A stretch of 64,000 nt of DNA from Helicobacter kayseriensis (GTDB lineage: Bacteria > Campylobacterota > Campylobacteria > Campylobacterales > Helicobacteraceae): positions 124,001 through 188,000 of the forward strand of contig NZ_JAJTNB010000003.1 in assembly GCF_021300655.1 (NCBI RefSeq), in the 5' to 3' direction. This document shows, one piece after another, positions 39,672 to 48,959 of the stretch. The notes under the pieces were generated by a model. That model ran no database searches. It had not been told where the DNA came from and was given only the letters and a program-made list of their open reading frames with translations. Position numbers and translations under genes: made by a program. How positions within the stretch are numbered: the first letter of the stretch is position 1; each line of letters starts with the position of its first letter.

Positions 39672-40375
39672 CTAATCAATCACCATAAAAGATATCCCTG
39701 GAACAAAGTCAAATTTTTGCAATCGACATCGATTGAAATTGCCAAAGTATTCAAAGGCCGCGATACTTTCCCCTTTCCAGTATTTTTCATTGATCTCATC
39801 AAATGCAATGATTCCTCCCCTTACAACACGAGGAGCCAGATACTCAAGAGCGACTTTTGTGGGCTCATAAAGATCAAAATCAAGATAGAGCAATGAGATT
39901 AGTGTATGGGGATTTTCTTCGATATATTGAGGGATTGTTTTGCAAGCATCTCCTTTGACTAATTCAATGCGCTCATATTGATTGATAAAGCGATTTTCAT
40001 CGTATTCTTTAATGCAGTCTTGGAGTTCATCTTCAATTTGCATAAAACTTTTAAATCCGCCTACTTTTAATTCATCATGATGTACAGATTTTTGATCTTT
40101 TTCATTCAGATGGGGAAATCCCTCAAATGTATCAAAGCCAATAACCTTTCGATCAAAGCTGAGCAAATCAAATCCTGCACAAAGTTTTGCAAATGCCATT
40201 ATCCCCCCCCCCAATGGACTCCACACTCAATGATAGAACCTTTTGTATTTTTGATCATTTTAAAAAGTTCGTATCTTGCAATAAAGCGCGCGAGTTTTTG
40301 TCGCGGAACATATTTTTCAAAATTGTCGAGTTTGTATGACATTGGATAGTCATATTTCATGATTAGATCACTCAT
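39672..40375 (-). pseudogene. SAM-dependent methyltransferase (TylF-like), phase-variable, OFF
   Basis: The real start is the ATG at 40373-40375 with AAAGGA upstream. That frame encodes MSDLIMKYDY through ECGVHWGG and then, with ten G on the coding strand, hits TAA after 58 residues. The continuation (IMAFAKL to SFMVID) is in the next frame. One extra G, or two fewer, restores a single 234-residue protein. The tract encodes the glycines of SAM motif I. Downstream, LYLDFDLYEPT and GGIIAFDE fit macrocin-O-methyltransferase-like enzymes that methylate sugars. This looks like a reversible OFF state rather than decay, as the rest of the gene is intact. The target is unknown. Confidence 0.88.
40203..40212 (-). 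repeat. G10 tract in the methyltransferase gene
   Basis: Ten C on the plus strand, G10 on the coding strand. This length joins the start codon to a stop at 40199-40201 instead of the downstream coding frame. G11 or G8 would give the full product. Confidence 0.92.
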
Positions 40376-40409
40376 TATTTGTCCTTTTTAGTATTTGTTT
40401 AGGCTTTCA

Positions 40410-40415
40410 ATTGTA
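40410..40415 (-). promoter_or_regulatory. Possible -10 for the methyltransferase gene
   Basis: TACAAT on the minus strand, 35 bases before the true ATG, in the 48-base gap after uppP. The gene may also be read through from uppP. Confidence 0.35.
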
Positions 40416-40423
40416 CTTGATTC

Positions 40424-41185
40424 TTAGAGGATCCATAAAAGAAATATTGCTCCCATTGCAATGCGATAGATTCCAAAAAATCCATAGCCAAAATGAGAAA
40501 TAAAACGCATAAAGACCTTGATCACCATAAGAGCCGTGAGAAAAGCCACAAACGCCCCAATAAGAAGGATTTGAAGGTTTTGAGTATTTAAAATTTCAGC
40601 ATTTTTATAAAGATCATAACCTGTAGCAGCAAACATAGTAGGAATTGCTAAAAGAAAACTAAATTCAGCTGCACATTTTCGACTAAGCCCTAGTAGGAGT
40701 CCTCCTATGATTGTCGATCCACTGCGAGAGGTCCCAGGAATCATGGCCAAAGATTGAAAGAGGCCAATAAAAAAGGCTTTTTTATAATCAATTTTTTCGA
40801 TTGTTTCAATTTTGTGTTGAGGCTTATAAAAGTATTCAATCCACAAAAATACCCCACCGCCAAAGATAAGCATATAGGCCACAGTGAAAGGATCAAAGAG
40901 ATCTTTGATGAGTTTATAAAGCGTGAGCCCCAATAAACCAGTGGGAATAAAACCAATCATAAGTTTGATCCATATATCAATTCCGCAAGTGAGCTTGCGA
41001 TAAAAAAGTGCAATCACTGCAAGGATTGATCCAAGCTGGATAGCTATTTCAAAAGTTTTGAGAAAGTTATTTTGATCTAGACCCATAAGCTTAGAAGCCA
41101 AAATCATATGCCCTGTAGAAGAAATAGGAAGAAATTCTGTGATTCCTTCAATGATTCCTAAAATAATTGCATGAAACAAGTCCAT
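40424..41185 (-). CDS. uppP: Undecaprenyl-diphosphatase UppP
   Basis: This 253-residue membrane enzyme recycles the undecaprenyl carrier used for peptidoglycan and surface glycans. The two catalytic motifs are EGITEFLPISSTGH (residues 13-26) and PGTSRSGSTI (about 150-160). Seven or eight helices are predicted. It is divergent from accC and upstream of the phase-variable methyltransferase. Confidence 0.94.
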   Translation of the reverse strand: MDLFHAIILGIIEGITEFLPISSTGHMILASKLMGLDQNNFLKTFEIAIQLGSILAVIALFYRKLTCGIDIWIKLMIGFIPTGLLGLTLYKLIKDLFDPFTVAYMLIFGGGVFLWIEYFYKPQHKIETIEKIDYKKAFFIGLFQSLAMIPGTSRSGSTIIGGLLLGLSRKCAAEFSFLLAIPTMFAATGYDLYKNAEILNTQNLQILLIGAFVAFLTALMVIKVFMRFISHFGYGFFGIYRIAMGAIFLLWIL

Positions 41186-41220
41186 GAAAATCCTTTGGCT
41201 GTGGTTTTTGAAGTGCTTTT

Positions 41221-41226
41221 ATTATA
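41221..41226 (-). promoter_or_regulatory. -10 element for uppP
   Basis: Perfect minus-strand TATAAT, 36 bases from the uppP ATG. A plus-strand TGATAAAAT (41232-41240) lies next to it and may serve accC. Confidence 0.5.
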
Positions 41227-41274
41227 GCAAGTGATAAAATAATGATATTTTTAATCATTTTGGAGTTGTTGTGG

Positions 41275-42696
41275 ATGTTTAAGAGGATTTTGGTTGCAAA
41301 TCGTGGAGAGATTGCTGTGCGGATTATACGAGCTTGCAAGGATTTGGGAGTGGAATCTGTTGTGATTTATTCAGAAGCAGATGAGCTGTCTTTGCATGTC
41401 AAAATGGCGGATGTGGCTTATCGTCTTGAGGGCAATCCTATTGGAGTGTATCTAGATATTGAGAAAATTTTAGAAGTTGCGCACAAAAGTGGTGCAGAAG
41501 CAATTCATCCAGGATATGGGTTTTTGAGTGAGAATGCTGTTTTTGCACGCAGAGTCCAAGAGAGTGGATTGGTATGGATTGGTCCAAATGCCGATGTGAT
41601 AGCAAAAATGGGGGATAAAAACACCGCAAGAGCCTTGATGAAAGAAAATGGGATTCCAATTGTTCAAGGGACTGAGCCTCTCAATGATAAGACTCCACAA
41701 GAAATAAAAGATATCGCTTCAAAGATTGGCTATCCCGTGATTTTGAAAGCAAGTGCTGGAGGAGGCGGAAAGGGGATTAGGGTTGTAGAGCATGAGGAAG
41801 AATTGTTAGAGAGTTTTGAGGCATGTAAAAGAGAAGCGGGTGCGTTTTTTGGCAATCATGATGTTTTTATGGAGAAGTTTGTTTCTTCTCCGCGACATAT
41901 TGAGTTTCAGATCGTGGCTGACTTGTATGGAAATGTGATTCATTTGGGAGAAAGGGATTGCTCCATTCAAAGGCGTCATCAAAAACTGATTGAAATTGCT
42001 CCAAGTCCTAGTATTGATGAGGGGCTAAGAAAAAGAATGGGAGCTGTAGCTGTGGCTGCTGCAAAGGCTGTTGGGTATAGTAATGTGGGGACGGTTGAAT
42101 TTTTGCTTGATGAGTTTAATCAATTTTATTTTATGGAAATGAATACGCGTATTCAGGTCGAGCATGGTGTGACAGAGGAGATCACAGGGCTTGATTTGGT
42201 TGTGAGGCAGATTCGCATCGCTTGTGGAGAAATTTTGGAACTTCAGCAGCAAGATGTGCATTTTCAGGGTTATGCAATCGAGGCTAGGATTAATGCAGAG
42301 GATGTCAATGCTGATTTTTCTCCTAGTATGGGAAAGATTTGTGCGTATTATCCTGCTTTGGGTCCCTCTGTAAGGGTTGATAGTTGCGTGTATAAAGATT
42401 ATGAGATCCCGCCATTTTATGATTCTATGGTGGCCAAATTGATTGTGCGTGCAACAAGTTATGATTTGGCAGTGAGAAAATTAGCTAGAGCATTGAGTGA
42501 ATTTAGGATTGGGGGAATCAAAACAACAATTCCGTTTTTGAAAAATATTTGTCAAGATCAAGTGTTTAAAAAAGGCATATTTAACACTTCTTATTTGTCT
42601 GATCGTCTTCAAGATTTGTTGCCACAAAAAGAGCATGATGAGATTGATGAGGTGGCTGCCATTTCTGCACTTTTGGCTTGGAAAAATCACCAATAA
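41275..42696 (+). CDS. accC: Biotin carboxylase subunit AccC
   Basis: This 473-residue ATP-grasp enzyme carboxylates biotin on the carrier protein for malonyl-CoA synthesis. It starts MFKRILVANRGEIA, the usual N-terminus. The glycine-rich ATP loop KASAGGGGKGIR, the active-site RDCSIQRRHQK and FMEMNTRIQVEH are intact. The ATG at 41275 is preferred over one 11 codons upstream, which would add a hydrophobic leader unlike the family and overlap the promoter. Confidence 0.93.
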   Translation: MFKRILVANRGEIAVRIIRACKDLGVESVVIYSEADELSLHVKMADVAYRLEGNPIGVYLDIEKILEVAHKSGAEAIHPGYGFLSENAVFARRVQESGLVWIGPNADVIAKMGDKNTARALMKENGIPIVQGTEPLNDKTPQEIKDIASKIGYPVILKASAGGGGKGIRVVEHEEELLESFEACKREAGAFFGNHDVFMEKFVSSPRHIEFQIVADLYGNVIHLGERDCSIQRRHQKLIEIAPSPSIDEGLRKRMGAVAVAAAKAVGYSNVGTVEFLLDEFNQFYFMEMNTRIQVEHGVTEEITGLDLVVRQIRIACGEILELQQQDVHFQGYAIEARINAEDVNADFSPSMGKICAYYPALGPSVRVDSCVYKDYEIPPFYDSMVAKLIVRATSYDLAVRKLARALSEFRIGGIKTTIPFLKNICQDQVFKKGIFNTSYLSDRLQDLLPQKEHDEIDEVAAISALLAWKNHQ

Positions 42697-42713
42697 GTGC
42701 ATAGGAAAAGAGA

Positions 42714-44099
42714 ATGCAAAATATTTACAAAGAAACAAGACTCTTAGATAAGCGTGCGATAGATAAGTTTTTATTGTCAGAAGAAATTTTGGTTGAAAAT
42801 GCTTCGATAGGGCTAAAGCATTTAATTGATTCGCTCACTCATCTTAAAAGTGTGATTTATATCGTTTGCGGAGGGGGGAATAATGGGGCTGATGGTTTGG
42901 CATTGGCAAGAAAGCTAGATGGGGATTATGTCGTTAGGGTCTATATGGCAGATCAACCCAAAACTTCTCTATGTGAAAAAGAATTTATGCGATGTAAGGC
43001 GATGGGGATTGATTTTGTTAATAAACTTTATCCCTGTGACGTAGTCATAGATTGTCTTTATGGAAGTGGTTTTAAAGGAGAGCTCTCACCAGAAAAAGTA
43101 AAGCTTATTGAGGCGATGAATAAGATGGCACACTTAAGGATTGCGTGTGATTTGCCAAGTGGAGTGGGCCAAAAGGTGATACAAACTGCCTTTAGGGCAC
43201 ACTATACTGTTGTGATGGGGGGACTTAAGAGTGATTTGTTTGGAGAACAAGCCAAGGATTATGTAGGTCAAATTCGTGTGGCAGATTTGGGAATCTCAAG
43301 GAAGCAGTATGAAACGAGCTCGAAAATAAAATTACTGGAGAAGACAGATTTGCATCTCCCACATCGCCTAAAACGCGATACTCACAAGGGAGAATATGGA
43401 CATTTGGCAATTTTGCACAGAAAAAATATGCAAAGCAAGGAGGGGGCAAGCGTATTGAGTGCCTTGAGTGCTCTGGCTTTTGGTGTGGGGCTTGTAAGCG
43501 TGGTAGGAGAAATTGATCATCTTCCATATAGCATTATGAAAGCACATCAGATTCCCAAAAATACGACGGCTATTGCATTTGGTATGGGGGCAGGGGAGAT
43601 CACTTCACAAGATTTGCAGATTTGCAGAGCATTTCCGTGCGTGCTTGATGCGGATGTTTTTGCTTATCAGGGATTGGCAGAAGAGCTAGAGGGGATGGAG
43701 AATGTTGTCCTTACTCCTCATATTAAAGAGTTTGCGAATCTTTTGAAAAATTGTGGAATAGCTGATTTGGAAGTTTGGGAACTTAAAGCGGAGCGATGGA
43801 TATGGGTTGAGGAATTTTGTGCGAAATATCCATATATCACTCTTGTTCTTAAGGGGGCTAATACGCTTATTGCCAAAGACAAGCAGATCTTTGTGTGTCC
43901 ATTTGGAAGCAATAATTTGGCAAAGGGGGGGAGTGGGGATGTGCTTTCTGGAATGATTGCTTCGCTATTGGCTCAAGGAAGCGATCCACTCAAGGCTTCC
44001 ATTAATGGTGTTTTGGCCCATGCTCTTGCATCTGAAAAAATCAAAAGTTCATATGGGCTAAATCCCCTTGATTTGATAGAGACAGTTAAATATCTATGA
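42714..44099 (+). CDS. nnr: Bifunctional NAD(P)H-hydrate epimerase/dehydratase
   Basis: This 461-residue protein repairs hydrated NAD(P)H. The N-terminal YjeF_N epimerase half (1-205) has CGGGNNGADGLALAR. The C-terminal ADP-dependent dehydratase half (215-461) has LKGANTLIA and NLAKGGSGDVLSG near residue 410. The fused form is typical for this group. It overlaps cmoA by 4 bases. Confidence 0.92.
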   Translation: MQNIYKETRLLDKRAIDKFLLSEEILVENASIGLKHLIDSLTHLKSVIYIVCGGGNNGADGLALARKLDGDYVVRVYMADQPKTSLCEKEFMRCKAMGIDFVNKLYPCDVVIDCLYGSGFKGELSPEKVKLIEAMNKMAHLRIACDLPSGVGQKVIQTAFRAHYTVVMGGLKSDLFGEQAKDYVGQIRVADLGISRKQYETSSKIKLLEKTDLHLPHRLKRDTHKGEYGHLAILHRKNMQSKEGASVLSALSALAFGVGLVSVVGEIDHLPYSIMKAHQIPKNTTAIAFGMGAGEITSQDLQICRAFPCVLDADVFAYQGLAEELEGMENVVLTPHIKEFANLLKNCGIADLEVWELKAERWIWVEEFCAKYPYITLVLKGANTLIAKDKQIFVCPFGSNNLAKGGSGDVLSGMIASLLAQGSDPLKASINGVLAHALASEKIKSSYGLNPLDLIETVKYL

Positions 44100-44803
44100 G
44101 AGATTCTCTTTTTGTACAAAAACCAACCAAGCAATTTGAGTTTGATGAAAGTGTTGCAAGTGTTTTTGATGATATGCTTGCGCGCTCTATTCCCTTTTAT
44201 CAAGAGCAGGTAAAACTTATCGCCCATTTTGCATCGCTTTCTTTGCAAAATGGAGGGAGGGTTTATGATCTAGGGAGTTCAACGGGGAATGTTTTGTTTG
44301 CTTTATCTCATCTTGCTCCAAAGGCAGAGTGTGTTGGACTAGATAGTTCAAGTGCAATGATTGAGCGATCAAATTTAAAAGCTCAGGCATATGGAGGAAA
44401 TATTAGATTTGAGGAGGTAGATTTCCTGACATATGATTTCCAAGCTTCTCAAGTGGTGATAGCAAATTATACGATGCAGTTTGTTCGCCCACTTCAAAGA
44501 GAGGCAATGATTCAAAAAATCGCTCATTCTCTTGAGAGTGGAGGAGTGTTTTTGATGGGAGAAAAGATGATTAGCTCAGATAAGAGCTTGGATCGAGCGA
44601 TGATTGAGCACTACTATTCTTATAAAAGCTCTCAAGGATATTCAGAGCTTGAGATTGCCCAAAAGAGAGAGGCTCTTGAAAATGTGCTTGTCCCCTATAC
44701 AATGGATGAGAATCTAACTATGCTTAAAAATTCTGGGTTTCTGCATATTGAGGTTTTGTTTAAATGGGTTAATTTTGCTTTATTGATCGCAAAGAAAGGA
44801 TAA
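44096..44803 (+). CDS. cmoA: Carboxy-S-adenosyl-L-methionine synthase
   Basis: This 235-residue protein has a SAM-binding fold with YDLGSSTGNVL (about 56-66) and NYTMQFV, the CmoA hallmark near residue 123. It makes carboxy-SAM, used by CmoB to modify wobble uridine-34 of tRNAs. No cmoB is seen in this window. Distinction from ordinary methyltransferases rests on the FDESVASVFDDM start and NYTMQF. Confidence 0.88.
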   Translation: MRDSLFVQKPTKQFEFDESVASVFDDMLARSIPFYQEQVKLIAHFASLSLQNGGRVYDLGSSTGNVLFALSHLAPKAECVGLDSSSAMIERSNLKAQAYGGNIRFEEVDFLTYDFQASQVVIANYTMQFVRPLQREAMIQKIAHSLESGGVFLMGEKMISSDKSLDRAMIEHYYSYKSSQGYSELEIAQKREALENVLVPYTMDENLTMLKNSGFLHIEVLFKWVNFALLIAKKG

Positions 44804-44808
44804 GAGTT

Positions 44809-45930
44809 GTGGAAGTGGAGAAAATTTTAGAAAGTTTAATTTCTTTTCCAACGGTTACGCCAAATGAATGCGGAATCTATCAGTGGATTATGGATTTTGT
44901 GGGGGATGGGTTTGTGTGGGAGAGGTTAGATTGCGGTGAAGTGAAAAATCTCTTTGGATATAGAGATTTTGCTCCTAGAAAAAAGAATAAAAAATTTCAT
45001 TTATGTTTTGCAGGCCATATTGATGTTGTGCCTGCCGGTGAAGGGTGGGAGAGCGATCCTTTTGTCCCTGTGATCAAGGATGGCTATATTTTTGGAAGAG
45101 GAGCCCAAGATATGAAGGGGGGGATCGCTTCTTTTTTGGGCGCAATTCAAGAATTTGAGGGAGAAGAATGTGATTTGATTGTGTCAATTTTATTGACAAG
45201 TGATGAGGAGGGAAAAGCATTGGATGGGACAAAGTTTGTGCTTGAAGAGCTGAGAAAGAGAGATTTTTTACCCAACTTTGCTCTTGTTGCAGAACCAACA
45301 AGTCATTTAAAAGTTGCAGATACGATCAAAATAGGGCGTCGTGGCTCTATTAATGGGGTGATTGAGATAGAAGGAGTGCAAGGGCATGTTGCATATCCTC
45401 AAAAATGCGTCAATCCTGTAGAGCTTGTGGGAGAAAGGCTGGGAAAGATTGCAGGGATTGATTTGGATGGAGGAGATGATTTTTTTGAGCCAAGCAAGAT
45501 AGTTGTTACAGATATTCGAGGTGGGATAGAGACATGTAATGTAACACCTAGCAGACTTAAAATAATGTTTAATGTCCGCAATTCCACTTTGAGCAATGAG
45601 GATACATTGAGACAGTATCTCCAAGAGGTTTTGAAGGGGTTGCCTTATCATCTTACTTTGCAGGTTAGTTCTCATCCTTTTGTCACCCAAAGCTCTTTGT
45701 TTGATGTGCTAAGTCAAAGCATTGAAAAGATCACGGGTTATGTTCCAAATGCAAGCACAACTGGAGGGACAAGTGATGCGCGCTATTTTGCTGCATTTGG
45801 GGTGGAGGTTTTGGAACTAGGGGGATTAAATGATAGAATCCACGCAAAAAATGAATGCACGAGCATTAAGGACTTGGAGATTTTGAAAGAAATCTTTTTA
45901 GATTTTTTATCTCAACAAGGAGGTCATTGA
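44809..45930 (+). CDS. dapE: Succinyl-diaminopimelate desuccinylase
   Basis: This 373-residue M20 zinc peptidase-family enzyme follows DapD in diaminopimelate synthesis. Metal ligands are visible in FAGHIDVVPAG, GRGAQDMKGG (about 98-107) and TSDEEGKA with the catalytic Glu. TTGGTSDARY near residue 320 contacts substrate. GTG start. Its stop overlaps the yedF start by one base. Confidence 0.94.
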   Translation: MEVEKILESLISFPTVTPNECGIYQWIMDFVGDGFVWERLDCGEVKNLFGYRDFAPRKKNKKFHLCFAGHIDVVPAGEGWESDPFVPVIKDGYIFGRGAQDMKGGIASFLGAIQEFEGEECDLIVSILLTSDEEGKALDGTKFVLEELRKRDFLPNFALVAEPTSHLKVADTIKIGRRGSINGVIEIEGVQGHVAYPQKCVNPVELVGERLGKIAGIDLDGGDDFFEPSKIVVTDIRGGIETCNVTPSRLKIMFNVRNSTLSNEDTLRQYLQEVLKGLPYHLTLQVSSHPFVTQSSLFDVLSQSIEKITGYVPNASTTGGTSDARYFAAFGVEVLELGGLNDRIHAKNECTSIKDLEILKEIFLDFLSQQGGH

Positions 45931-46535
45931 TGAAAGAAGCTAAAATTGATATCACGCGATTGGTTTGTAATGATCCTGTTATGAAGGTCAAATCTGTTTT
46001 GGAGCAAATCAAAGAAAAAAATATTGTTGTGAGTAAGATTGCAATCTTTGGAGATTATGCCTTAGAAGATGTTGAAAATTTTCTTATCAATAATGGATAT
46101 ATCATTGAAACAGTGGGAGATGAAAATCGTTTTAGCATTACTCTTAAGGGAAAAGAAGAAATAGAGGTTCTTGAATTTTTGGAGGAAAAAGTCATTAGCC
46201 TAGAAGACAAGATCCTTTTTCTCAAGGATGATAGAGTGGGAGATAATGAGTTTGGAAAACGCCTCTTGGATCGTTTGTTTGTTGCTTTGGCTGAGGGGAG
46301 CGTCTTCCCTAAGGAAATTTTGCTTCTTAATCGAGCTGTTTTGCTTTGTGCAGATTCTAGTCGAGAAACAATGGAGGAGTTGCAATACATGCAACGCAAG
46401 GGGGTGAAGATACTAGCATGCAAAACTTGTCTAGAACACTATGGGGTTTTAAATCGTATGAGTGTAGGTGAAATATCTTCAGCTTCAGTCATAATGCAAA
46501 AAATGATGAGTTCATCAGGAGTGATTTGTTTGTAG
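45930..46535 (+). CDS. yedF: YedF-type selenium-associated protein (TusA-like plus DsrE-like)
   Basis: This 201-residue protein joins an N-terminal TusA/SirA-like domain (residues 1-72, with Cys13 in RLVCNDPVMKVK, the usual persulfide or selenide position) to a C-terminal DsrE-like domain (about 95-200) with ILACKTCLEHYGV. This two-domain form is repeatedly found beside selD and is proposed to handle reduced selenium or sulfur; its reaction is unproven. The ATG at 45930 follows AAGGAGG. Its stop is part of the selD ribosome site (TAGGAGG), so the two are translationally linked. Confidence 0.85.
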   Translation: MKEAKIDITRLVCNDPVMKVKSVLEQIKEKNIVVSKIAIFGDYALEDVENFLINNGYIIETVGDENRFSITLKGKEEIEVLEFLEEKVISLEDKILFLKDDRVGDNEFGKRLLDRLFVALAEGSVFPKEILLLNRAVLLCADSSRETMEELQYMQRKGVKILACKTCLEHYGVLNRMSVGEISSASVIMQKMMSSSGVICL

Positions 46536-46545
46536 GAGGAAAATG

Positions 46546-47571
46546 ATGTCAAAATTGACTTCATTTGTGCAGTGTGTAGGTTGAGCAGCTAAGGTGGGTC
46601 TGGAAGACCTCGGACAAATGATGGCTGGAATGGAGACCTATAGAGATCAGCACCTACTTGTAGGGTATGATACAAGTGATGACTGCGGTGTTTATGCCTT
46701 GAGCGAAGAAGTCGCTTTGGTTGAAAGTGTTGATTTTATTACACCAATTGTTGATGATCCTTTTTTGTATGGGCAAATGGCTGCAAGCAATGCTTTGAGT
46801 GATATCTTTGCAATGGGCGCAGTTCCAAAAACCGCTCTCAATCTTCTTATGTGGGATAAAAAGCATCTTTCAAAAGAAATAATCACTGAAATTTTGAAGG
46901 GGGGAGCCTCAAAGCTTAATGAAGCAAAGGTCACTCTTCTTGGAGGACATACAATTGCTGATCAAGAGCAAAAATATGGCTTGAGCGTCAGCGGGATTGT
47001 GCATCCTAAAAAAATTTGGAGAAATTGCACTGCGCAAGTTGGTGATGCTTTGGTGTTGAGTAAGCCCTTGGGAACAGGAATCATTGCAACAGCGCTCAAA
47101 AATGGAAAGCTGGAATTGAAAGCAGATTGTGATGCAGTAGTAAGTATGTGTCAGCTAAATCAAATTGCAAGTCAGATGGCACAGGAGTTTGAGATCCATG
47201 CTTGTACAGATATAACAGGCTTTGGGCTTGTGGGGCATTTGCTTGAAATGTGTGCTCACGATAAGGGAGCGTCTATTTTTGTCGAAAAAATCCCTCTTTT
47301 TGATGGTGTTGTTGATTGGATTTCTAAAGATGTGATTCCTAATGGAACACGAGAAAACTATGCATTTCTCAAACAAAAAATAAAAACCTCTCTTGATTTT
47401 TCTCAAGTGATTGCTTGTTTTGATGCCCAAACTTCTGGGGGGTTATTGTTTGCTTTGCCACAAAATCAAGCGCATATGCTTGTTGAACGATTAAGGTTTG
47501 GGGGATATGAGCAAAGTGAGATTATTGGACAAATGACCAAAAGAGATCAAGAAGCGATTGAACTTTTGTAG
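46546..47571 (+). CDS. selD: Selenide, water dikinase SelD (selenoprotein, in-frame TGA = Sec)
   Basis: This protein of 341 residues, counting selenocysteine, makes selenophosphate from selenide and ATP. The frame opens MSKLTSFVQCVG, then TGA (46582-46584), then AAKVGLEDL, exactly the active-site loop of SelD where Cys or Sec precedes the ATP-binding Lys16. A SECIS-like hairpin follows. AGGAGG lies six bases before this ATG; another ATG lies directly before it. Further motifs are SVDFITPIVDDP and LLGGHTIADQE. Conventional gene calling would truncate it to a GTG at 46594. Confidence 0.93.
46582..46611 (+). promoter_or_regulatory. Bacterial SECIS element of selD
   Basis: The UGA is followed after 12 bases by GGTCT-GGA-AGACC (46597-46609), a five-base-pair stem (six with a G-U pair) and G-containing loop, in the position where SelB binds to recode UGA as selenocysteine. 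Confidence 0.75.
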
Positions 47572-47588
47572 TGGAATAAGAATTGCTT
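47572..47588 (+). promoter_or_regulatory. Sigma54-type promoter for flgI
   Basis: TGGAAT-AAGAA-TTGCTT has GG at 47573-47574 and GC at 47585-47586, ten bases apart. Start near 47598, with the GGAGG ribosome site and flgI ATG at 47621. It begins directly after the selD stop. Confidence 0.8.
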
Positions 47589-47620
47589 AAAAGATTCCAA
47601 AACAGAGCGGAGGCGCTAAG

Positions 47621-48652
47621 ATGAGAAAGGAATCTCTACGAGCATTGATTGCTATTTGTCTGCTTGCTACATTTATGATGGGTCAGAAGATCGGCGATAT
47701 CGCAAGCATTATAGGCGTAAGGGACAATCAACTGATTGGCTATGGACTTGTTGTTGGGTTAAATGGAAGTGGGGATAAATCAAGTTCAAAATTTACAATG
47801 CAAAGCATTGCCAATATGTTAGAAACAATGAATGTGAAAGTCTCCCCCAATGACATTAAATCCAAAAATATTGCTGCAGTTATGGTGACTGCGACATTGC
47901 CTCCTTTTGCCAAACAGGGAGATAAGCTCAACATCACAGTTTCATCTATTGGAGATGCAAAATCTATTGCAGGAGGAACCCTGCTTCTAACTCCCCTGAG
48001 TGCTGTTGATGGCAATATTTATGCAGTTGCTCAAGGGGCTCTAAGTATCGGAGAGAGCGGAAATGTATTGGCAGGAAATGTGCTAAATGGTGCAACTGTT
48101 GAAAGAGAGGTCCCTTATGATCTATATAACAAAACCACCGCTACACTGAGCTTGAAGGGCTCTGATTTTCAAAATGCTATTCGTGTTCAAAAGGTTCTCA
48201 ATCGTGTTTTTGGCGAAGGAATTGCCAAGGCTGTTGATTCTAGGACAATCCAGTTGCATAAGCCAGAAAAGCTTAGTATGATTGAGTTTTTGGCTTTGGT
48301 GCAAGAGGTTGAGGTGGATTATTCGATGCGTGAAAAAGTGGTGATTGATGAGCGAAGTGGGACTATTATCGCAGGAGTTGGAATCACAATTGAGCCTATT
48401 GTGATTACGCATGGAGACATTACGATTAAGATTACCCAAGAAGATCTAAGTGATCCAAAAGCGACAGATATTGGCGATGGGACGATGATTAGCTCAGCAC
48501 AGAATATGATCTCAACTAGTGGAAAAAAACCTACAGTTTCAAGTATTGTGCGTGCGTTGCAAAAAATGGGTGCAGGACCCAAGAGCATTATCTCTATTCT
48601 TTCTGCAATGAAGCAAAGTGGCGCGATTAGTGCTGATCTTGAAATTGTATAA
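47621..48652 (+). CDS. flgI: Flagellar P-ring protein FlgI
   Basis: This 343-residue periplasmic protein forms the P ring around the flagellar rod in the peptidoglycan layer. It has a signal peptide (about 1-21) and family blocks IGDIASIIGVRDNQLIGYGLVVGL, MLETMNVKVSP and IVRALQKMGAGPKSIISIL at the C-terminus. It is the first gene after a sigma54-type promoter and is followed by a rod-assembly gene and flgS. Confidence 0.95.
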   Translation: MRKESLRALIAICLLATFMMGQKIGDIASIIGVRDNQLIGYGLVVGLNGSGDKSSSKFTMQSIANMLETMNVKVSPNDIKSKNIAAVMVTATLPPFAKQGDKLNITVSSIGDAKSIAGGTLLLTPLSAVDGNIYAVAQGALSIGESGNVLAGNVLNGATVEREVPYDLYNKTTATLSLKGSDFQNAIRVQKVLNRVFGEGIAKAVDSRTIQLHKPEKLSMIEFLALVQEVEVDYSMREKVVIDERSGTIIAGVGITIEPIVITHGDITIKITQEDLSDPKATDIGDGTMISSAQNMISTSGKKPTVSSIVRALQKMGAGPKSIISILSAMKQSGAISADLEIV

Positions 48653-48662
48653 GGATCTTAGA

Positions 48663-48959
48663 ATGATGAAAATTGATACGAGTTTAGCCACTTTTCAAGC
48701 CAATGTGCCAAGAGTGGAAGCAAAAGAAAGCGATGAGGCAAAACTTAAAAAACAAACAGATGCATTTGAGGCATTGATTGTTAAAACAATGCTTGCAACA
48801 GCAATAAAAAATGAAGATCCGCTCTATCCAAAAGAGGCGGGAAGCGATATTTATCATTCAATGTATCTAGATACTTTGTCAGAAAGTTTAAGTGGAAGTT
48901 TTGGGTATAGTGAGCTTTTATTGGGCTATTTAAAAGAGCAACAAATGGGAAAAAGATAG
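48663..48959 (+). CDS. FlgJ N-terminal-type rod assembly protein
   Basis: This 98-residue protein has the rod-binding domain of FlgJ (DAFEALIVKTMLATAIKN, then GSDIYHSMYLDTLSESLS) without the muramidase half found in enteric FlgJ. It probably caps or chaperones the growing rod. The ATG at 48663 with AAGGA upstream is preferred over a frame-extended start inside flgI; a second ATG follows at once. It matches H. pylori HP0245 in position. Confidence 0.85.
   Translation: MMKIDTSLATFQANVPRVEAKESDEAKLKKQTDAFEALIVKTMLATAIKNEDPLYPKEAGSDIYHSMYLDTLSESLSGSFGYSELLLGYLKEQQMGKR

Noticed and set aside
39672-40226. Methyltransferase starting at the internal GTG at 40226
   Set aside because: No ribosome site, and it would begin inside SAM motif I. 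The true start lies at 40375 in another frame, separated by the G10 tract.
43924-43931. G7 runs in nnr, and similar seven-base runs in dapD and the ubiD-family gene
   Set aside because: Shorter than tracts that normally vary, and they encode conserved glycine motifs of housekeeping enzymes.
46594-47571. SelD starting at the GTG at 46594
   Set aside because: This start lacks a ribosome site and discards the Cys-Val-Gly-Sec active-site loop. The frame upstream across the TGA has AGGAGG and family-conserved residues.
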